Made by a program: the position numbers and the translations under genes. This document shows, piece after piece, positions 17,848 to 27,348 of a stretch of 64,000 bases of DNA. Under the pieces are notes generated by a model. The model was not told the origin of the DNA and ran no database searches. It saw only the letters and a list, made by a program, of their open reading frames with translations. How positions within the stretch are numbered: the first letter of the stretch is position 1; the number at the start of each line of letters is the position of its first letter. The stretch spans positions 44,027 to 108,026 of the forward strand of contig NZ_QTNQ01000006.1 in the NCBI RefSeq assembly GCF_018424695.1, written 5' to 3'. Source of the stretch: Vannielia litorea. Lineage in GTDB: Bacteria > Pseudomonadota > Alphaproteobacteria > Rhodobacterales > Rhodobacteraceae.

Positions 17848-18819
17848 ATGTTGCAGTCGACGCCAGAATGGCGACAGGCACTTACCGGATACGAGATGTG
17901 GAGCGAGGCGCCGCCCGTGACGGTGCTCATGGCCGTGCATCGCGGCGCGCCCCACTTGCCCGACCAACTCGACAGCCTGACGGAACAGCAGCACAAGAAC
18001 TGGTCGCTCGTGGTCAGCATCGACGGCGAAGACGATGGCTCTGGACAGATCCTCGACACGCACCCTTCCGCTGCGCGCATCACCCGGATTACCGGCCCGG
18101 GGAAGGGTGCCGCGGCGAACTTCCTGCACCTCATGCGCCGGGTCGATCCGGGCAATTACTGGGCGTTTTCCGATCAGGATGACGTCTGGCTGCCGCACAA
18201 GCTGGGCAGCGCCGTGAAGCAGCTTGAAAATGTGCCGTGGAACCAGCCTGCGATGTATCACAGCCGCAGCCTCATCACCGACGGGCTGCTCGACAATCAC
18301 CGCATGTCGCCTTCGCGGCCCAAACCGCCCAGCTTTGCCAACGCGCTGGTGCAGAACATCGCGGGTGGCAACACCATTGTGCTGAACCCGGCGGCCAGCC
18401 GCCTCGTGCACGCAGCCGCCCATGACGTGGAAGACGTGACGATCCACGACTGGTGGCTTTACCAGCTGATCACCGGCGCGGGTGGCGTGGTGCTGCACGA
18501 TGAGGCGCCGAGCCTGCTCTACCGTCAGCACGGCGCCAACCTCATCGGCGCCAACGACGGAATGCGCGCCCGTGCCAGGCGGCTGCGAATGGTGATGGAT
18601 GGCACCTACAAGCGGTGGATGGAAACCAATATCGCCGCGCTCAAGGCCTGTGCAAAATACTTCACGCCGGAGAACCGCCGGATCCTGCGCCGGGTCATCG
18701 CGGCCCGCCGCCAGCCCCTGCCGGTGCGGATGAAGATGCTGCGCGACGCGGGCATCCACCGGCAGACCCAGTTTGCCAGCTCGGTGATGTGGCTCTCGGT
18801 CATTCTCGGGCGGTTCTGA
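17848..18819 (+). CDS. Family 2 glycosyltransferase
   Basis: This GT-A enzyme of about 323 residues has VTVLMAVHRGAPHLPDQLDSL, the donor motif VSIDGEDDGSG and the WAFSDQDDVWLPHKL segment with its DQDD metal-binding cluster, then YRQHGANLIGAN, as in rhamnosyl- and related transferases. The start is uncertain: an ATG at 17788 is possible, but the first codons there use low-G/C third positions and have no ribosome site, whereas the ATG at 17848 follows GGGGCAGG. An internal ATG at 17896 is a third choice. It probably assembles the repeat unit of the surface polysaccharide in the cytoplasm. Confidence 0.82.
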   Translation: MLQSTPEWRQALTGYEMWSEAPPVTVLMAVHRGAPHLPDQLDSLTEQQHKNWSLVVSIDGEDDGSGQILDTHPSAARITRITGPGKGAAANFLHLMRRVDPGNYWAFSDQDDVWLPHKLGSAVKQLENVPWNQPAMYHSRSLITDGLLDNHRMSPSRPKPPSFANALVQNIAGGNTIVLNPAASRLVHAAAHDVEDVTIHDWWLYQLITGAGGVVLHDEAPSLLYRQHGANLIGANDGMRARARRLRMVMDGTYKRWMETNIAALKACAKYFTPENRRILRRVIAARRQPLPVRMKMLRDAGIHRQTQFASSVMWLSVILGRF

Positions 18820-18858
18820 CCGGCGCCGCCCTCACGCCGGCCAAGCCTTCCCCTTTTC

Positions 18859-19674
18859 TCAGCTCGGCCAGGCGCTGTTGTCGTAGCCGAACTCCTCCCT
18901 CAGCGCCTCGTTGTGCCGCTGGAACACCGCCTCGATCCAGGCGATGCGCTCGGGCGTGCGCCCGGCGTCGGCGCCCGACGGCTTGTGCAGGGCCTTCTTG
19001 ACCTCCGAGACAATCTCGCCCGGGGCCCCGCCGTGGCGGATCATGCCGGCGATGCGATCGCAATCCTCGGTGCGCAGCGAGGGATTGGTGAGATCGCGCG
19101 GCACCTCCCAATCCAACAGGGCGCCATCTAGAAAGGGCTCGACGGTGGCGCGGATGGCGCGATGGCTGGCGAGCGTGAAGCTGGCCTCCGGAAGCATCTG
19201 CTTCCACGCCTTCATCCAGCCGCGAGGGTTCATCTGGTGGGCGCGGGAGACGACGAACTGCTCGAAGCTCTTGCCGCCATAGGGCGCGGCGCTGGTGATG
19301 TAACTGCGGAAGTTCTGCTTCATCATCTGCGAGTAGTCGCCGAAGATATATTCGTTGAAGGGCCGGGTGAAGGCGACGATCTGCACCTCGGCCCCCAACT
19401 TCTCCACCGCGCGGGCGAAGGGCCGGGCCTTGGCTCCGAGGCTGATGAGATCCTCGAAGGAAAGCGCGAGCCTGTCGTGCCGGCCAAAGAGCGCGTCGAG
19501 CCGCGCGGGCCCGGCCTTGTGAATGTTCTCGGCGTTGCCGGGGTGCCCGGTGCCGTCATGCGGGTAGGCGATGCCGGCCTCGGCGAGCGCGGCCTGATTG
19601 CGCAGCAGAACCTGTTGAAGATAGGTCGAGCCGCATTTGTGCATTCCAATGTGCAGCAGGATGGAGCGGGTCAT
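18859..19674 (-). CDS. Sulfotransferase-family protein
   Basis: This 271-residue protein begins with the PAPS-binding loop motif LLHIGMHKCGSTYLQQVL (residues 6-23), characteristic of sulfotransferases, followed by a region with VAFTRPFNEYIFGDYSQ that corresponds to the 3'-phosphate-binding strand. Bacterial members sulfate carbohydrates or lipids using PAPS. The same reading frame stays open far upstream through the next gene, but the start used here (ATG overlapping the upstream TGA) is the one that gives the family N-terminus. It is translationally coupled to a two-domain glycosyltransferase, so the sulfated acceptor may be the polysaccharide made here. Confidence 0.82.
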   Translation of the reverse strand: MTRSILLHIGMHKCGSTYLQQVLLRNQAALAEAGIAYPHDGTGHPGNAENIHKAGPARLDALFGRHDRLALSFEDLISLGAKARPFARAVEKLGAEVQIVAFTRPFNEYIFGDYSQMMKQNFRSYITSAAPYGGKSFEQFVVSRAHQMNPRGWMKAWKQMLPEASFTLASHRAIRATVEPFLDGALLDWEVPRDLTNPSLRTEDCDRIAGMIRHGGAPGEIVSEVKKALHKPSGADAGRTPERIAWIEAVFQRHNEALREEFGYDNSAWPS

Positions 19675-22184
19675 GCGGCGGTCTCCGATTGGGCCCCGTC
19701 CTGCGCCAGCAGGCCGGAGAGGTGATCCATCATCTCGTCCATGGGTTGGCCGAGCGGCGAAAGGTCGATGGTGCGCTGGGAGTCGGGCACCGGCCCGGCG
19801 GCCCAGGCCTGCAAAAGCGCCGCGCAGACCGCTTCTGCGCTGGCCTCGGGCGAGAGGATGGAGGGGGACAGGCGCGACAGATCCTTGCTGCCGTAGCTGT
19901 TTGTCACCACCCGCACGCCCGAGGCCGCCATCTCGATCGGCGGGTGGCTGGGGTGGGGCGAAAGCATGAGCGACAGTCCGAGATCGACGGTGAGCAGGTA
20001 GCCCGGGTAATCTTCCCACGGAAGCTTGCCGAGGCTGGTGAGCCGCGCTCCGGTGGAAAATTCCACCGGGTCGTGCTTGAGCCCGACGGACACCAGCTCG
20101 ATCTCCTCGGGGCCGAGCCGCTCTGCGGCCACGAACCGCTCCAGCGCCTCGATGGCCATGGGGTACATGTTGCGCTCCACCTCGGGCCGCCCATAGAGCG
20201 CCAGCCGTCGCGGCCCGCTGCGGGGTGCCCGTGCGCCGCGGGAGTAGCGCGAAATGTCGATGGAGGGGCGGAAGGCCAGCGCATCGGGCGGGCAATGCCC
20301 GAGATGGGCGAAGTGATCGCGCAGCAGGGTGGTGTTGAAGACCGGCAGGTAATCCATCCCGTAGCTCTCTGCCGCCTCTGCGAAGGTGGTGCCCCAGGCG
20401 TAGAAGTTGGGCTCGAAGTCCTGGATCAGGTAGACGAAGCGCCATTGTTCCATCTCGTGGTCGCGCATCAGCGTGCGGGCGACATGGGCCGTCCACCATG
20501 CGGTGGCGAGGAATGTATCGGCCCGGTGTTGCGAGATTTCGGGGCCGGAAGGGCCGGTGCTGTCGCCGGTGAGGCCGCAGTGCAGCGAGATGCGCCCGGC
20601 GGCCTCTGCCGCGGCATTGCCGATGCGCCCCTCGACGAAGGCGCGGGAAGCGGCGGCATTGGCGATGGGCAGATCGGTGGCGATCATCCGGACACGGTGC
20701 CCGCGTGCCGCGAGGCCGATGCCGAGATCGATCGCAGTGGCGATGCCGGCGAAGGCCTCGGTGGGGTTGAGGGTGGGCACGAGCAGCGCAATGGCAGGCT
20801 CGGGCGCATCGAACCGGGGCCGCCATGAGGGCAGCTTGCGGGTGTCGATGAAGCTGGCGGCGGATTGCACCTTCTGGCGCGGTTCGGGCGGCGCTGCGGC
20901 GGCGGGTTCCAGCGGTGGGCCTTTGCAGATCACGTTGCCGCTGCTGTCGAGCGCGGGCGGGGCGACGCCGGGCGAGAGCCCGTAGAGCCGGGTATCGAGC
21001 CGCTCCAGCGTGGAGGTGAGCCCGGCGCCCAGCGTCTCGCGCAGGCACAGGCCCAGCCGCCCGAAGGTGACGCCCGCATGGCAGAGCGAGATGCGCGCAA
21101 GGTCGAGGCGGCCGGTGAGGGCGAGGCGCAGGGCATCGGCCACAAGGGGGAGGCCAAGCCCGCGCCGCCGCAGATATGGGCGCAGCGCGCTGGTTTTGGC
21201 GGCTTCGGGCGCGAGGTGCCCGGCCAGCACGAACTCCGACATGCGGGCCTGCACCGATTGCGCGAGGTAGCGGGCCAGCGCATAGCTTGTGGCCTTGCGC
21301 CGCCCCCAGCTCCAGAGCGCCTTGCGCCCGAGATTCGGCCGCCACCCGGCGCGGGGGCGCTGCACCGCGCCGACGGCATTGCCGCCGTGCTGCCGGTAAT
21401 CGACGAGCGGCTCTTTCAGCAGCACGACCCGCCCGCGCGCTGTGGCGAGCAGCGCGAGCCAGAGATCGTGATAGAAGTGGACGCCCGCCTGTGCGGGGAA
21501 GGGCAGGGACAGCTCGGCCAATTCGCGGCGGAACAGCATTGTCATCCCGGTGACGGTGTTGCGCAGCAGCAGATCGCGCAGACCGGGCGCGCGCTGCCGC
21601 CGCTCCAGCGCGAAGAGCGAGGGGTGCATGACGGTACCTGCCGCATCCACGACGCGCGCGTCGGAATGGACCATGCTGACGCCCGGATCCTCGAGCGCGT
21701 GGGCACCGCGTGCGAGCCGCTCGGGGTGCCACAGATCATCCTGATCGGAGAAGGCGATGAGCGCCTCGGGCGGCGCGTGTTCGACGGCGGCGGCCAGCCC
21801 GGCGGCGAAGGCGCGGGGGGCATCCATGCCTTGATCGGGCATGACGATCTTGCAGGGCAGCCCGTGGCGCGCGGCGACCTCCTCGATCAGGGCATCCGAT
21901 GCCAGATCGGCGATGACGGCGATCAGCAGCGAGGGCCGCAGGGTTTGCGCCGCGAGGCTGGCCACCTGCACTTCGAGCTGCGCGGGATCAGGGCGGAAGA
22001 CGGCGATAACAACTGTGACGAAATCCCGCCGACTGTGTTCAATTTCAGTTCCCGCCTCGAGGGAACCGTTATAAGACCTCCTCAACCCGCCCGACAGATG
22101 GCGGGACCCGCTTTGGGACGAGGCCCCATCGAGACAGGTCTTCGATGTTTGGACAGATCGATCAGCTTGGCACGTTTTGGTCAT
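19671..22184 (-). CDS. Two-domain glycosyltransferase: GT2 fused to WsaF-like rhamnosyltransferase
   Basis: This 837-residue protein has two modules. Residues about 55-300 are a GT-A domain (VTVVIAVFRPDPAQLE, then AFSDQDDLWHPERL and DYRQHGGNAVG). Residues about 465-815 resemble WsaF-type GT-B rhamnosyltransferases: LLVPTLNP, FVYLIQDFEPNFYAWGTTFAEAAESYG and the nucleotide-site ALYGRPEVERNMYPMAIEAL and SPHPSHPPIEMAASG segments. A proline/alanine linker near residue 440 joins them. dTDP-rhamnose from the rfb genes would suit the second domain. The first 50 residues have atypical codon use, so the true start may lie downstream, but no better ATG or GTG was seen. Confidence 0.82.
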   Translation of the reverse strand: MTKTCQADRSVQTSKTCLDGASSQSGSRHLSGGLRRSYNGSLEAGTEIEHSRRDFVTVVIAVFRPDPAQLEVQVASLAAQTLRPSLLIAVIADLASDALIEEVAARHGLPCKIVMPDQGMDAPRAFAAGLAAAVEHAPPEALIAFSDQDDLWHPERLARGAHALEDPGVSMVHSDARVVDAAGTVMHPSLFALERRQRAPGLRDLLLRNTVTGMTMLFRRELAELSLPFPAQAGVHFYHDLWLALLATARGRVVLLKEPLVDYRQHGGNAVGAVQRPRAGWRPNLGRKALWSWGRRKATSYALARYLAQSVQARMSEFVLAGHLAPEAAKTSALRPYLRRRGLGLPLVADALRLALTGRLDLARISLCHAGVTFGRLGLCLRETLGAGLTSTLERLDTRLYGLSPGVAPPALDSSGNVICKGPPLEPAAAAPPEPRQKVQSAASFIDTRKLPSWRPRFDAPEPAIALLVPTLNPTEAFAGIATAIDLGIGLAARGHRVRMIATDLPIANAAASRAFVEGRIGNAAAEAAGRISLHCGLTGDSTGPSGPEISQHRADTFLATAWWTAHVARTLMRDHEMEQWRFVYLIQDFEPNFYAWGTTFAEAAESYGMDYLPVFNTTLLRDHFAHLGHCPPDALAFRPSIDISRYSRGARAPRSGPRRLALYGRPEVERNMYPMAIEALERFVAAERLGPEEIELVSVGLKHDPVEFSTGARLTSLGKLPWEDYPGYLLTVDLGLSLMLSPHPSHPPIEMAASGVRVVTNSYGSKDLSRLSPSILSPEASAEAVCAALLQAWAAGPVPDSQRTIDLSPLGQPMDEMMDHLSGLLAQDGAQSETAA

Positions 22185-22287
22185 GTCTACGCCCTAGAGT
22201 GGTCACCGGCCTCGAAGATGTTCGAGCCCGCTTCACCGCAGCCACCGGCTTCGATGTCAGGCGCACAATGAATGGGAAAAGTTTAAA

Positions 22288-25086
22288 ATGTGTCAGCTTT
22301 GCTATCAGGCGACCCCTGAAATTTCGTTCTCGCCGATTTTGGGCGTTCTTTCAGGTGAGAGCCTGACGCAGCACTTCATCAACGACTTCCCGGCGGCGGA
22401 CCATTTCGAGGGGTCTGACGCGGCGGCGAACACCGGCACGGCCTATACCATCGAGCTGGGCGACACCTTTGAAGGTGAGATCAGCAGCGGCTCGGATGAT
22501 GACTGGATCGCCATCGAGCTGACGGCGGGCGAGTCTGTCGTGATCAACGTCTATGGCACGAATGGGGCCAGCGCCGGGATCCGCGACACGACGCTGACGC
22601 TTTACAACTCCAACGGCCAGCAGGTTGACTTCAACGACGATGCCTTCTTCAACGGGCAGAACTACTTTTCGTTGATCGAATATACCGTGCCGGCGACGGG
22701 CACCTATTACATCGCGGTCAGCGGCTACGATTCGAGTCAGACCGGCGATTACATCGTGCGGACCACCACCGACGATTTCCGGATCGAGGATATCGTCAGC
22801 CAGTTGACCGAGTTTGGCTGGGGCATCCCGACCGCGATCGGCCACGACGAGAACACCGACGATACCATGTATGTCTACATCGCCAACCTCACCGCGGCGG
22901 GCCAGCAGCTTGCGCTTCAGGCGCTTGAGCAATGGTCGGTCGTGACCGGGATCACCTTCAGCGTGACCGGCAACATCACCGATGCGGACATCCGCTTTGA
23001 TGACAGCCAGAGCGGCGCTTTTGCCGGTCCGTCCAGTTTCAGCGCCACGACCGGGGTGATCAGTTTCTCGGATGTGAACGTGGGCACTGGCTGGCTCAGC
23101 AGCTATGGCACCACGACCGACAGCTATTCGTTCCTCACCTACCTGCACGAGATCGGCCATGCGCTGGGCCTCGTGCACTCCGGCAACTACGACGGCTTTG
23201 CCAATTGGGGCGTGAACAACCACTTCAACAACGACTCCACGATCTTCACCATCATGTCCTACTTCGACATGGAGGAGACCGGGTTTGCGCCCTATGCCAA
23301 CATCATCACCCCGATGATCGCCGATATCGCTGCGGTCTGGGGCCTTTATGGCGAGCCCGTCTCGGTTTATGGCGGAGACACCACATGGTTTGCCAACAAC
23401 ACCCTCGGCGGGCTGACTGGCGATATCATGGCCGCCCATTGGGACAATGCGGCGATCTCCAGCAGCGTCTTCACGGGGGATGACGTGGCCCTGACGGTGC
23501 TCGACACCGGCGGGATCGACACCATCGACCTGTCGACCGTTACCGTCGCGCAGACCATCGATCTGCGTGAGGGACAGATCAGCGTGATCGGCGCCCATGG
23601 CAGCAGCTCGGCGCGCAACAGCTTTGTCATCGCGCAGGGCACGGTGATCGAGAACGTGATCGGCGGGTCGGGGAATGACGACATTTGGGGCAACGACGCC
23701 AATAACAACATTCAGGGCGGCGGCGGCAGCGACTGGTACTACGAGGGCCTCGGGAACGACACCTTCAACGGTGGAGGCGGCACGGATCGCGTCATTTTCG
23801 GGATCGACACCGGCGGTATCACCGTGACCGACATGGGCGGTGGCGCGATCGAGGTGACGTCCAGCCTCGGCACCGACACCTATACCAGCGTTGAATTCTA
23901 CCAATTCACCGACGACACACTGACCTACTCGGAAATGCTCGACCTCGCGGGCGGGCCGATTGTGGGTAATGACGGCCCGAATACGTTGGACGGGACGGCG
24001 GGTGATGACGAGATTCAGGGCCTCGGGGGCTCTGACGTGCTTCGTGGTCTCGCCGGGAATGACCTCATCTTCGGTGGCGATGGCAATGACCGGATCCTTG
24101 GCGGTGACAACGATGACACAATCTATGGCCAAAACGGGAGCGACCAGATTTGGGGGGGCAGCGGTATCGATACCATCAACGGCGGTCCTGGCTTCGATGT
24201 CATTCGTGGAGAGGGGGGCGATGATGTCCTTCTCGGGTTCACCGGCAACGATGCAATTTCCGGCGGTGATGGCGACGACCGCATTCAAGGAGGAGACGGA
24301 CACGATTCCCTCGACGGGCAGGCCGACAACGATGAGATCTACGGCCAGCAAGGCAACGACACCATCTATGGCGGTACCGGCAACGATCAGCTCTTCGGTG
24401 GAGATGGCGATGACACCATCGACGGAGGAGATGGAGAGGATCGTGTCGTGGGAGGGGCGGGAGAAAACACCCTTTACGGCGGTAACAACATCGACACGAT
24501 CATCGGCGGTAACGAGGCCGATGAAATCTACGGGCAGAACGGCTCTGACCAAGTCTTCGGTGGCGACGGTGCAGACACCATCATTGGTGGCCCCGGTTTC
24601 GATTTTCTGCGCGGACAGGGTGGCGATGACAATATCGTCGGCGGCGTCGGCAACGATATTCTGACTGGCGGAACCGGAAATGACCGCCTCGTCGGCGGCA
24701 TCGGAAACGATCAGCTTCTTGGGCAAGATGACAATGACACGCTCTTTGGCCAGAACGGACAGGACATTCTCGACGGTGGAGCTGGCATAGACGTTTTGGA
24801 CGGCGGCCGTAGCAATGACATCCTGACTGGTGGCAGCGGGGCCGATGAGTTTGTCTTCGTGGGTCAGGTGGCCGGTGAGGTCGATATCGTGACGGATTTC
24901 TACGCTCTTGAAGGTGACACGCTGACCCTTGGTGGTGTGGCGGGTGCCAGCGACGTCGAGCGCTTTGGCAACCTCGGCATCACGCAGGATGGGCTGGACA
25001 CGGAGATTAGCTGGAACGGCACGACGGTGGTTCTGGCCGATTTCACGGCGACCGACCTTACGGTGGACGACTTCAACTTCGTCTGA
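22288..25086 (+). CDS. Serralysin-type (M10) RTX metalloprotease
   Basis: This 932-residue protein has, in order, a short N-terminal region, a PPC-like beta domain (about residues 45-165), a zinc protease domain with H287-EIGHALGLVH297 and the Met-turn at M323 (IMSYF), a beta-solenoid of calcium-binding RTX nonapeptides (about residues 460-860) and a C-terminal secretion end DDFNFV. It is expected to be exported by a type I system and folded by extracellular calcium, then to cut external proteins. No HlyB/HlyD/TolC genes are nearby. The RTX block contains a repeat of 405 bases (15 nonapeptides). The start ATG lacks a strong ribosome site. Confidence 0.9.
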   Translation: MCQLCYQATPEISFSPILGVLSGESLTQHFINDFPAADHFEGSDAAANTGTAYTIELGDTFEGEISSGSDDDWIAIELTAGESVVINVYGTNGASAGIRDTTLTLYNSNGQQVDFNDDAFFNGQNYFSLIEYTVPATGTYYIAVSGYDSSQTGDYIVRTTTDDFRIEDIVSQLTEFGWGIPTAIGHDENTDDTMYVYIANLTAAGQQLALQALEQWSVVTGITFSVTGNITDADIRFDDSQSGAFAGPSSFSATTGVISFSDVNVGTGWLSSYGTTTDSYSFLTYLHEIGHALGLVHSGNYDGFANWGVNNHFNNDSTIFTIMSYFDMEETGFAPYANIITPMIADIAAVWGLYGEPVSVYGGDTTWFANNTLGGLTGDIMAAHWDNAAISSSVFTGDDVALTVLDTGGIDTIDLSTVTVAQTIDLREGQISVIGAHGSSSARNSFVIAQGTVIENVIGGSGNDDIWGNDANNNIQGGGGSDWYYEGLGNDTFNGGGGTDRVIFGIDTGGITVTDMGGGAIEVTSSLGTDTYTSVEFYQFTDDTLTYSEMLDLAGGPIVGNDGPNTLDGTAGDDEIQGLGGSDVLRGLAGNDLIFGGDGNDRILGGDNDDTIYGQNGSDQIWGGSGIDTINGGPGFDVIRGEGGDDVLLGFTGNDAISGGDGDDRIQGGDGHDSLDGQADNDEIYGQQGNDTIYGGTGNDQLFGGDGDDTIDGGDGEDRVVGGAGENTLYGGNNIDTIIGGNEADEIYGQNGSDQVFGGDGADTIIGGPGFDFLRGQGGDDNIVGGVGNDILTGGTGNDRLVGGIGNDQLLGQDDNDTLFGQNGQDILDGGAGIDVLDGGRSNDILTGGSGADEFVFVGQVAGEVDIVTDFYALEGDTLTLGGVAGASDVERFGNLGITQDGLDTEISWNGTTVVLADFTATDLTVDDFNFV

Positions 25087-25131
25087 GGCGCGACATGAGG
25101 GTGGCGGGCGGCGGTCATCCGCTGCCTGCCG

Positions 25132-25965
25132 TTATCCGTTTTCGATGATCGTCCTGTGGTGTCGCCGCAGGAACAGCAGGCCCATCGCGAAGGGCACTGC
25201 TCCGAAGGCGATGACGTAGCCGACGGAAGCATAGCTGGCGTCATAGGTGGCGTAGACGCCCGAGCGCACCAGCCCGATGCAGTGCACCAACGGATTGTAC
25301 CACAGCCACCCCTGATAGGGCTGAGGGATCTGGTCGAAGATGAAGAACACGCAGGACACGATGAAGAGGGGCCGGTTGAGAATGGCCCAGGCCCGCTCCC
25401 AGGGCGGAAAGGTCGACAGAAGATAGGCGTTGAGCGTGCCCACCCCCAGCGCCAGCCACAGCGCCAGGCCAAGCCCAAGGGCGAGTTTCGGTATGTCGAG
25501 GATCACCCGCAGATCGAACAGCACTATGATCAGCGTCAGCAGGATCATGAACACCAGCAACTGGGTGATCGCATTGAGCAGGAACCGGGCCGCGAGGGCA
25601 TCGACGAAGGTGACGCCGGGATAGAATATCAGCTGGCGCGAGAACCGGATGGACTGGGCGACTTTCTGGCTCACGTCCATGTAGGCCATGAACGGCAGCA
25701 GGCCGGAGGCATAGAACAACGGAAAGTTGGTGCCCAGCGACGGCGACCGGAAGGCCAGGGAGAACACCAGCGAGAGCAGCGCGATGCCGGCGACCGGCTC
25801 CAACACCGCCCAGGCGTAGCCGAAGGCATTGCGCCCGTGGGTGGTGGACATCTCGCGGATGAAAAGCGCGCCGATGGTGCGCAGGGTCCGCACGCGCGCG
25901 GGCCGCGACCGGGGCAAGGGCGGTGGAAGTGTCGCGGCCTCGGTGTCGGTCGGGCGTGTTGTCAC
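25132..25965 (-). CDS. kpsM: Capsule polysaccharide ABC exporter, permease (KpsM-like)
   Basis: This protein of about 277 residues has the ABC-2 permease layout of KpsM, with six membrane segments and the conserved IREMSTTHGRNAFGYAWAVLEP start, ASGLLPFMAYMDVSQKV and the WLWYNPLVHCIGLVRSGVY motif. It pairs with the KpsT ATPase to move group 2-type capsule across the inner membrane. The start is uncertain: a GTG at 26005-26007 extends it by 14 residues, but the GTG at 25963-25965 follows AAAGG. It is encoded divergently from kpsE, which is unusual because kpsM and kpsT are normally adjacent. Confidence 0.85.
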   Translation of the reverse strand: MTTRPTDTEAATLPPPLPRSRPARVRTLRTIGALFIREMSTTHGRNAFGYAWAVLEPVAGIALLSLVFSLAFRSPSLGTNFPLFYASGLLPFMAYMDVSQKVAQSIRFSRQLIFYPGVTFVDALAARFLLNAITQLLVFMILLTLIIVLFDLRVILDIPKLALGLGLALWLALGVGTLNAYLLSTFPPWERAWAILNRPLFIVSCVFFIFDQIPQPYQGWLWYNPLVHCIGLVRSGVYATYDASYASVGYVIAFGAVPFAMGLLFLRRHHRTIIENG

Positions 25966-26016
25966 AACTGGCGCAACCTTTCGCTGTTTGCTACCACTTG
26001 ATCGCACAGCCGCAGG

Positions 26017-27336
26017 ATGAAGGGCAACAGATTGAGTGACACGCCCCCGAGCAAAGCGCCGGGCCCCCAGGGCGGCGCCGGTGCCAGTAAGACCGGACCA
26101 GATCAGGCGGCGAGGCAGGGCTCACCCGGGCCCGCCGCGGCCGTGCAGGGCCATGGGCCAAAGGGGCCGGCGACTGCGTCGGAGCCGGGACTTGTGGGCC
26201 AGGCCAATCGGCCACCGGCCCGCCGGGCCAGGACGCGCCGCCGTCACTGGTCGTTGCTGTTTTCGCTGATTGTTGTCGTGGTTATCCCGGTGGCGGTTTC
26301 CGCATTCTACCTCTTCACCGTGGCCGAGGATCAATACGCCAGCAACCTCGGCTTCTCGGTGCGCAAGGAAGACACCGGCAGTGCGGTGGAAATCCTCGGC
26401 GGCATCACCGACCTGACGGGGGGTGGCGCAACCAACGACACCGATATCCTGTTCGAGTACATCCAGAGCCCCAACATGGTGCGGGCCGTGATGAAGGAGG
26501 TCGATCTGGTGGCGGCCTATTCCCGCCCGGGCGACCCCGTTTTCTCGCTTGGCGACGACACCCGCATCGAGGCCCTGTCGGACTACTGGGCGCGGATGGT
26601 GCAGGTGTATTTCGACCGCTCGAGCCACCTGATCGAGATCCGGGTGAAGGCCTTCACCCCGGAAGAGGCCTATGCGATCGCAAATGCCATCCGCAAGGAG
26701 AGCGACCGCACCATCAATGCGCTTTCTGCCGTGGCGCGCGATGATGCCACCCGCTACGCCCGGGAAGAGCTTGACCGGGCGCTCGAGCGGCTCAAACAGG
26801 CGCGGGCCGCGCTGACCGAGTTTCGGACCCGCAACCAGATCGTTGATCCGGAGGCCGATATCCAGGGCCGCATGGGGCTGCTCAACACCCTTCAGGGCGA
26901 GCTGGCGAATGCGCTGATCGAGCTGGACCTGCTGCGCCAGAATAGCCGCGATGACGATCCGCGGATCGTGCAGGCAGAGCGCAGGGTCGATGTGATACGC
27001 CAGCGGATCAGAGAGGAGCGCGCGCGGTTCTCGGAAGACAGTGATGCCAACGAGGAGCGCGAGGCCTATTCGCAGCTCATCGGGCAGTATGAGGCGCTGG
27101 CGGTGGACCAGAAATTTGCCGAGGAGGCCTATGTGGCCAGCCTTGCCGCCTATGACGTGGCGCTGGCCGATGCGCAGCGTCAATCGCGCTATCTCGCCAC
27201 CTATATCGAGCCGAGCATGGCGGAAACGCCGCTTTTCCCGCGGCGCTGGATCATCCTGCTGACGCTCTTCGGGGCGCTTGCCACCTCCTGGACCGTGCTG
27301 ACGATGATCTACTACTCGTTGCGCGACCGGCGCTGA
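26017..27336 (+). CDS. kpsE: Capsule polysaccharide export inner-membrane protein (KpsE-like)
   Basis: This 439-residue polysaccharide co-polymerase/export protein has a long Pro/Ala/Gly-rich cytoplasmic lead (about residues 1-75) ending in a basic RRARTRRRH patch. A membrane helix follows (LLFSLIVVVVIPVAVSAFYLF), then a periplasmic region with a long coiled coil (about residues 245-390) and a second helix near the C-terminus (WIILLTLFGALATSWTVLTM). KpsE links the inner-membrane ABC exporter to the outer-membrane KpsD channel. A TTG at 26032 (giving SDTPPSK) follows GAAGGG at better spacing and may be the real start. It lies 12 bases before kpsT. Confidence 0.88.
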   Translation: MKGNRLSDTPPSKAPGPQGGAGASKTGPDQAARQGSPGPAAAVQGHGPKGPATASEPGLVGQANRPPARRARTRRRHWSLLFSLIVVVVIPVAVSAFYLFTVAEDQYASNLGFSVRKEDTGSAVEILGGITDLTGGGATNDTDILFEYIQSPNMVRAVMKEVDLVAAYSRPGDPVFSLGDDTRIEALSDYWARMVQVYFDRSSHLIEIRVKAFTPEEAYAIANAIRKESDRTINALSAVARDDATRYAREELDRALERLKQARAALTEFRTRNQIVDPEADIQGRMGLLNTLQGELANALIELDLLRQNSRDDDPRIVQAERRVDVIRQRIREERARFSEDSDANEEREAYSQLIGQYEALAVDQKFAEEAYVASLAAYDVALADAQRQSRYLATYIEPSMAETPLFPRRWIILLTLFGALATSWTVLTMIYYSLRDRR

Positions 27337-27348
27337 CGGCGAACGAGT

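Noticed and set aside
19675..21732. Possible 957-codon fusion of the sulfotransferase with upstream sequence in the same frame
   Set aside because: The upstream part is Arg/Ala-rich out-of-frame translation of the glycosyltransferase; the start overlapping its stop gives the normal sulfotransferase N-terminus.
22351..24726. Long 791-codon open frame on the minus strand opposite the RTX protease
   Set aside because: RTX coding repeats leave antisense frames open; it is repetitive, has no family motif and lacks a ribosome site.
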